From assembly GCA_963711675.1 (NCBI GenBank), contig CAVQFB010000012.1:46319-110318 (forward strand): a stretch of 64,000 bases of DNA. Reading direction: 5' to 3'. The stretch's first letter is position 1. The number at the start of each line of letters is the position of its first letter. A program made the translations under genes and the position numbers. The notes beneath the pieces were generated by a model, which was given only the letters and a program-made list of their open reading frames with translations, searched no databases and had not been told where the DNA came from. This document shows, one piece after another, positions 61,303-64,000 of the stretch. This stretch comes from CAVQFB01 sp963711675. Lineage in GTDB: Bacteria > Acidobacteriota > Terriglobia > Terriglobales > Acidobacteriaceae.

Positions 61303-61772
61303 CTAGTTCCGGATAATGACCTCCGGATCCGCGAGTATTTCCCGGGTTTGGTGTCATGGATGAGTACTTGTAGTGGCCTTCTCTTGCGGCGGTGGCTCCG
61401 GTTTCGCTGGACACTCGCTTGCAGAAGGCTGCGTGGTCCACTCACAGGTCCGGAGATGACAGCATTTGGTCCTCACCCGGAACGAAGGAACTGCTTATAT
61501 GGTCAAATGGACTGTCCATGTTGAAATTCACCGTAACGCTGGTACGCGGGTCCGGGCAATGCCAGGCTGCCGTTTGTGCCACGGATCAACGTGATTGGGT
61601 CGGGCGGCGGCGAAGGCTACCCTCCGACTCGGAATTTTGGTAAGTGTATTCCTTTGTGGTCGCTTGCGACGATATCGATCCTCTCGGGGACCCTGCGACA
61701 GGTACATCTCAAGGCTACTGTTTCCGCCCATACGGCTGGGGTACTCTCGCGCAACTGGTGTGCTGTTGCCAT
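61303..61772 (-). pseudogene. Frameshifted paralogue of the small protein at 60661-61023
   Basis: A strong AGGAGG site precedes ATG 61772. The first frame (MATAHQLRESTPAV...) stops after 51 residues, and the remainder is spread over other frames. One gives SVTVNFNMDSPFDHISSSF, another AAFCKRVSSETGAT...GHYKY. The end reads LIHDTKPGK and ADPEVIIRN. The last part matches the C-terminus of the intact neighbour (HYKYEILDSN...DPEVIIRN), and VTVNFNMDSPF matches its VTVHF block. At least three indels are needed. It may be a true pseudogene or lie in a low-quality stretch. Confidence 0.6.
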
Positions 61773-61787
61773 AATCGACCTCCTGGA

Positions 61788-64000
61788 TTACTTTTCCTGA
61801 AAATTTTGAACCTGGGTTCTAACGGGGCCGTTGGCTGAGTCTGCAGGGCTCTTCTCCTGCAGAAGTTGTTGAAATTGTTTATTGGTGTGCAAGTTGTCAA
61901 AGCCGATCGCGCTGGCAACAAGAGTCGGCGACAGCCCGAGCGCAAACCCTCTACGCAGCGACCGAATCGCCGCGCTCTCATCGTCAAGCTGACTGGCCAC
62001 TAGCGCCGCGTTCAGGTGCACTTCGGCGCTGGTGGGGGCCAGGGCAAGCGCCTTGTTCAAGCTCGCCGCTGCCGCTTGCTTCTCCTTGAGCATGGCGTGA
62101 TAGACGCCGAGATAGCTCAGCAACTGGGCATCGCGCGGGTTGACGCGGAGCTCTTCTTCCCCCAGCGCAATGGCGCGCCGGTAAGCGGCAAGCGACTCCT
62201 GCCGGTGCTGTCCGTCCCAGTAGTACGCATGGCCAGATTCCCCCACGAAGATCGCTGACGATCGTCGAGCTTCAGCGCCTGTTCGTCGGCATGCGCAGCG
62301 TCGGTAAATCGTCTCTGGTAGAAGTACGCAGTCCCAGATCGAGTAAGCATCATGGGTAGGAGTAACCCTGGTCGACTTCTCGCGAACCGGCACGGCATCC
62401 GCGTAACCACCCGCCATGATGTAAGTCCCGCACAGATTGCTGTAGCCGCGCGGATTGTCGGGAGCCAGCTCTGTGACTTGGGCGAACTCTTTAGCGGCTT
62501 CCTCATACCGCGCCTGCCGGTATAGGAATCCGCCCAGCCAGTTGTATCCCGCCCAGTACTCCGGGCGCGTCCGGATTGCGCTGCGATAAGTCTGCTCTGC
62601 CGCCGCCACCTCCCCCATGTGCTCGTAGGCGAAGGCCAGCCCTCGATAAGCGTTATCGTCCGTGGCATCGGCCCTCAGCGCGCGCTGAAACTCATCGGCT
62701 GCTTCCTCATACTTGCCGGTGCCGTTGTACACCGTTCCGAGGCAGCTGTGCCCGTATCCATCCGCACTCTGACAAGCCCCCAGCGCCTGGTCCACCCACG
62801 CCCGATCATGCGTGCGCTGGTATTTGATCCAGTAGCTTTCGCCCAGCCCGGGCATGCGCCAGCACAAAGTTAGGATCTCTTTCCAGTGCCCGCTGAAACA
62901 GTTCGATCGCGCTCTCCACATTCTCCGGATTCTGATACTCCTGCAAATACCCGCGCCCGCGCAGGTAGAAGTCATACGCAGCCGGCTGGCTCGTTCCACG
63001 AGATGCAAGCGTCTTTCGCTCCGGCGCGCTAAGTTCCAGTTGCAAGGCACGCAGCGCGCTGTCCACCACGCGGTCTTCCAGCGCAAAAGGATCGGACACA
63101 TCGGCGGTGATCGCGTCCGCGCGCAACACTTTTCCACGCGTGCCCGCATCCACCAGGTCGTAGACGACTCGAACCTTTCCTCCGGATTGACGAATGCTCC
63201 CCTCGAGCGCCAGGTTGACTCCCAGTTCCGTATGCGCCTGCGCCACCGACGCGGTTGAGAGTCTATCTGAATCTGGCTCGGCGGCACCAACTGCAGCGGA
63301 GAGCGGTCCGTGAGTTGTGTCAGCTTGGCCGTAGCGGTTGCGCCGTCACGCCGTCTGCGAAGGCACGCGCATGGGGATCGTTCGCCGCGGCCGCAAATGG
63401 CAGCACTGCCAGATATTTCTTATCGGGCAGGGAAGGCTTCCTCGGCCAGGGGATTACTGAAAGTGCAAGCACCACGAACAGCAGCGACATTCCAGGTCGG
63501 ACCGCGCCCTTCAACCACCTCGGCCATCGCCACCGATGCCCTCCGTTCTGCGCGCAGCACCCGCAAATCAACCAACAGGTCGGCAGCACTGCTGTAGCGT
63601 CCCTGCGGATCCTTCGCCAGCATCCTCTCGACGATCCGCTCCAGTTCCTCCGGAACTCCGCGCACCAACTCTCCGATCGGACGAGGCAGATAGTGCAGGA
63701 TGTGATCCGCCCGTCCCGATCAGCTTCTCCGTCTGGAAAGGATGTTTGGCGGTCAGCATTTCGTAGAACACAATCCCGAGAGAAAATATGTCGGCGCGTC
63801 CATCCACCTCCTGCTCCAGCAGAACTTCCGGAGCCATGTAGCCCGGCGTGCCCACACAACCCAGGCGCTGGCTCTCCTGGCTGACCGTCACTGCCGTCGG
63901 GGTAGTGAAGCGGAGCCGCTGCGCGAGGCCGAAGTAAAGGATCTTCACGTGGTCCGCGCAAGGTGAGCATGATGTTGTCCGGCTTGAGGTCGCGGTGAAC
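61788..64000 (-). CDS. Ser/Thr protein kinase with TolB-like and TPR regions (5' partial, frameshifted)
   Basis: The right edge reads [11 protein letters not shown], the kinase catalytic loop, so the start lies outside. Further along are [11 protein letters not shown] and [16 protein letters not shown], a membrane-helix region ([14 protein letters not shown]), and a TolB-like segment ([37 protein letters not shown]). At least five TPR repeats follow ([26 protein letters not shown]). Indels occur near 62230-62340, 62850, 63250-63320, 63700 and 63945. The layout equals that of the kinase at 56293-58680. All parts are well conserved apart from the frame breaks, so it is probably one intact gene in poor sequence. 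Confidence 0.8.

Overview
The window looks like chromosomal DNA of an acidobacterium (Acidobacteriota, probably class Terriglobia). The reasons are high GC, a TonB-dependent receptor with a carboxypeptidase-like N-terminal domain, Ser/Thr kinases fused to TolB-like and TPR regions, an FG-GAP/VCBS repeat protein, BNR-repeat secreted proteins, an ABC permease fused to an M1 peptidase, and many short palindromic intergenic repeats. No rRNA operon, prophage, CRISPR array or complete insertion sequence was seen. This lineage call is inference from gene content, not a database result.

Layout. 0-11 kb holds secreted and envelope genes: a lipoprotein, a nine-haem cytochrome c, an outer-membrane barrel, a phospholipase C-like phosphoesterase and a BNR-repeat protein. 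10.8-15.4 kb is an ABC ATPase with a permease-M1 peptidase fusion. 15.5-21.4 kb carries a DNA glycosylase, a glyoxalase-fold protein, a methyltransferase, ribosomal protein S1 and an exported GH13 alpha-glucosidase. 21.4-28.7 kb is a minus-strand series: GNAT, HDOD, 2Fe-2S ferredoxin, universal stress protein, three small secreted or membrane proteins, acyl-CoA dehydrogenase and a MerR-TPR fusion. 29-32.3 kb is a two-gene envelope unit (lipoprotein, then zinc-ribbon/OmpA protein) with a candidate structured RNA upstream. 33.3-36.6 kb is an oxidative-stress block (DksA/TraR-like, PerR-like, KatG). 37-45 kb holds a secreted protein, a cell-wall amidase, a lytic transglycosylase and a prolyl oligopeptidase. 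45-52 kb has tRNA-Asn, the FG-GAP protein, methylmalonate-semialdehyde dehydrogenase, a repeat array with a 63-base poly-A tract, and a GABA-type aminotransferase. 52-56 kb is a divergent unit of a TonB receptor and an ECF sigma/anti-sigma pair. 56-64 kb has two kinase-TPR genes, a cation efflux protein, two related small proteins and dense palindromic repeats.

Genes that plausibly work together. The sigma factor, its membrane anti-sigma partner (with an HNH-like C-terminal domain) and the TonB receptor share a two-block promoter motif on both strands. The PerR-like regulator has an operator-like palindrome over its own promoter and sits upstream of katG. The aminotransferase and the semialdehyde dehydrogenase could act in one amino-acid degradation route. 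The amidase and transglycosylase are peptidoglycan-remodelling neighbours.

Quality warning. Many otherwise well-conserved genes are broken by single-base indels, and these fall in four patches: about 7.5-10.7, 34.8-45.0, 51.0-52.8 and 61.3-64.0 kb. Genes elsewhere read through cleanly. This pattern fits poorly polished sequence better than gene decay. Such genes are reported here as single reconstructed entries.
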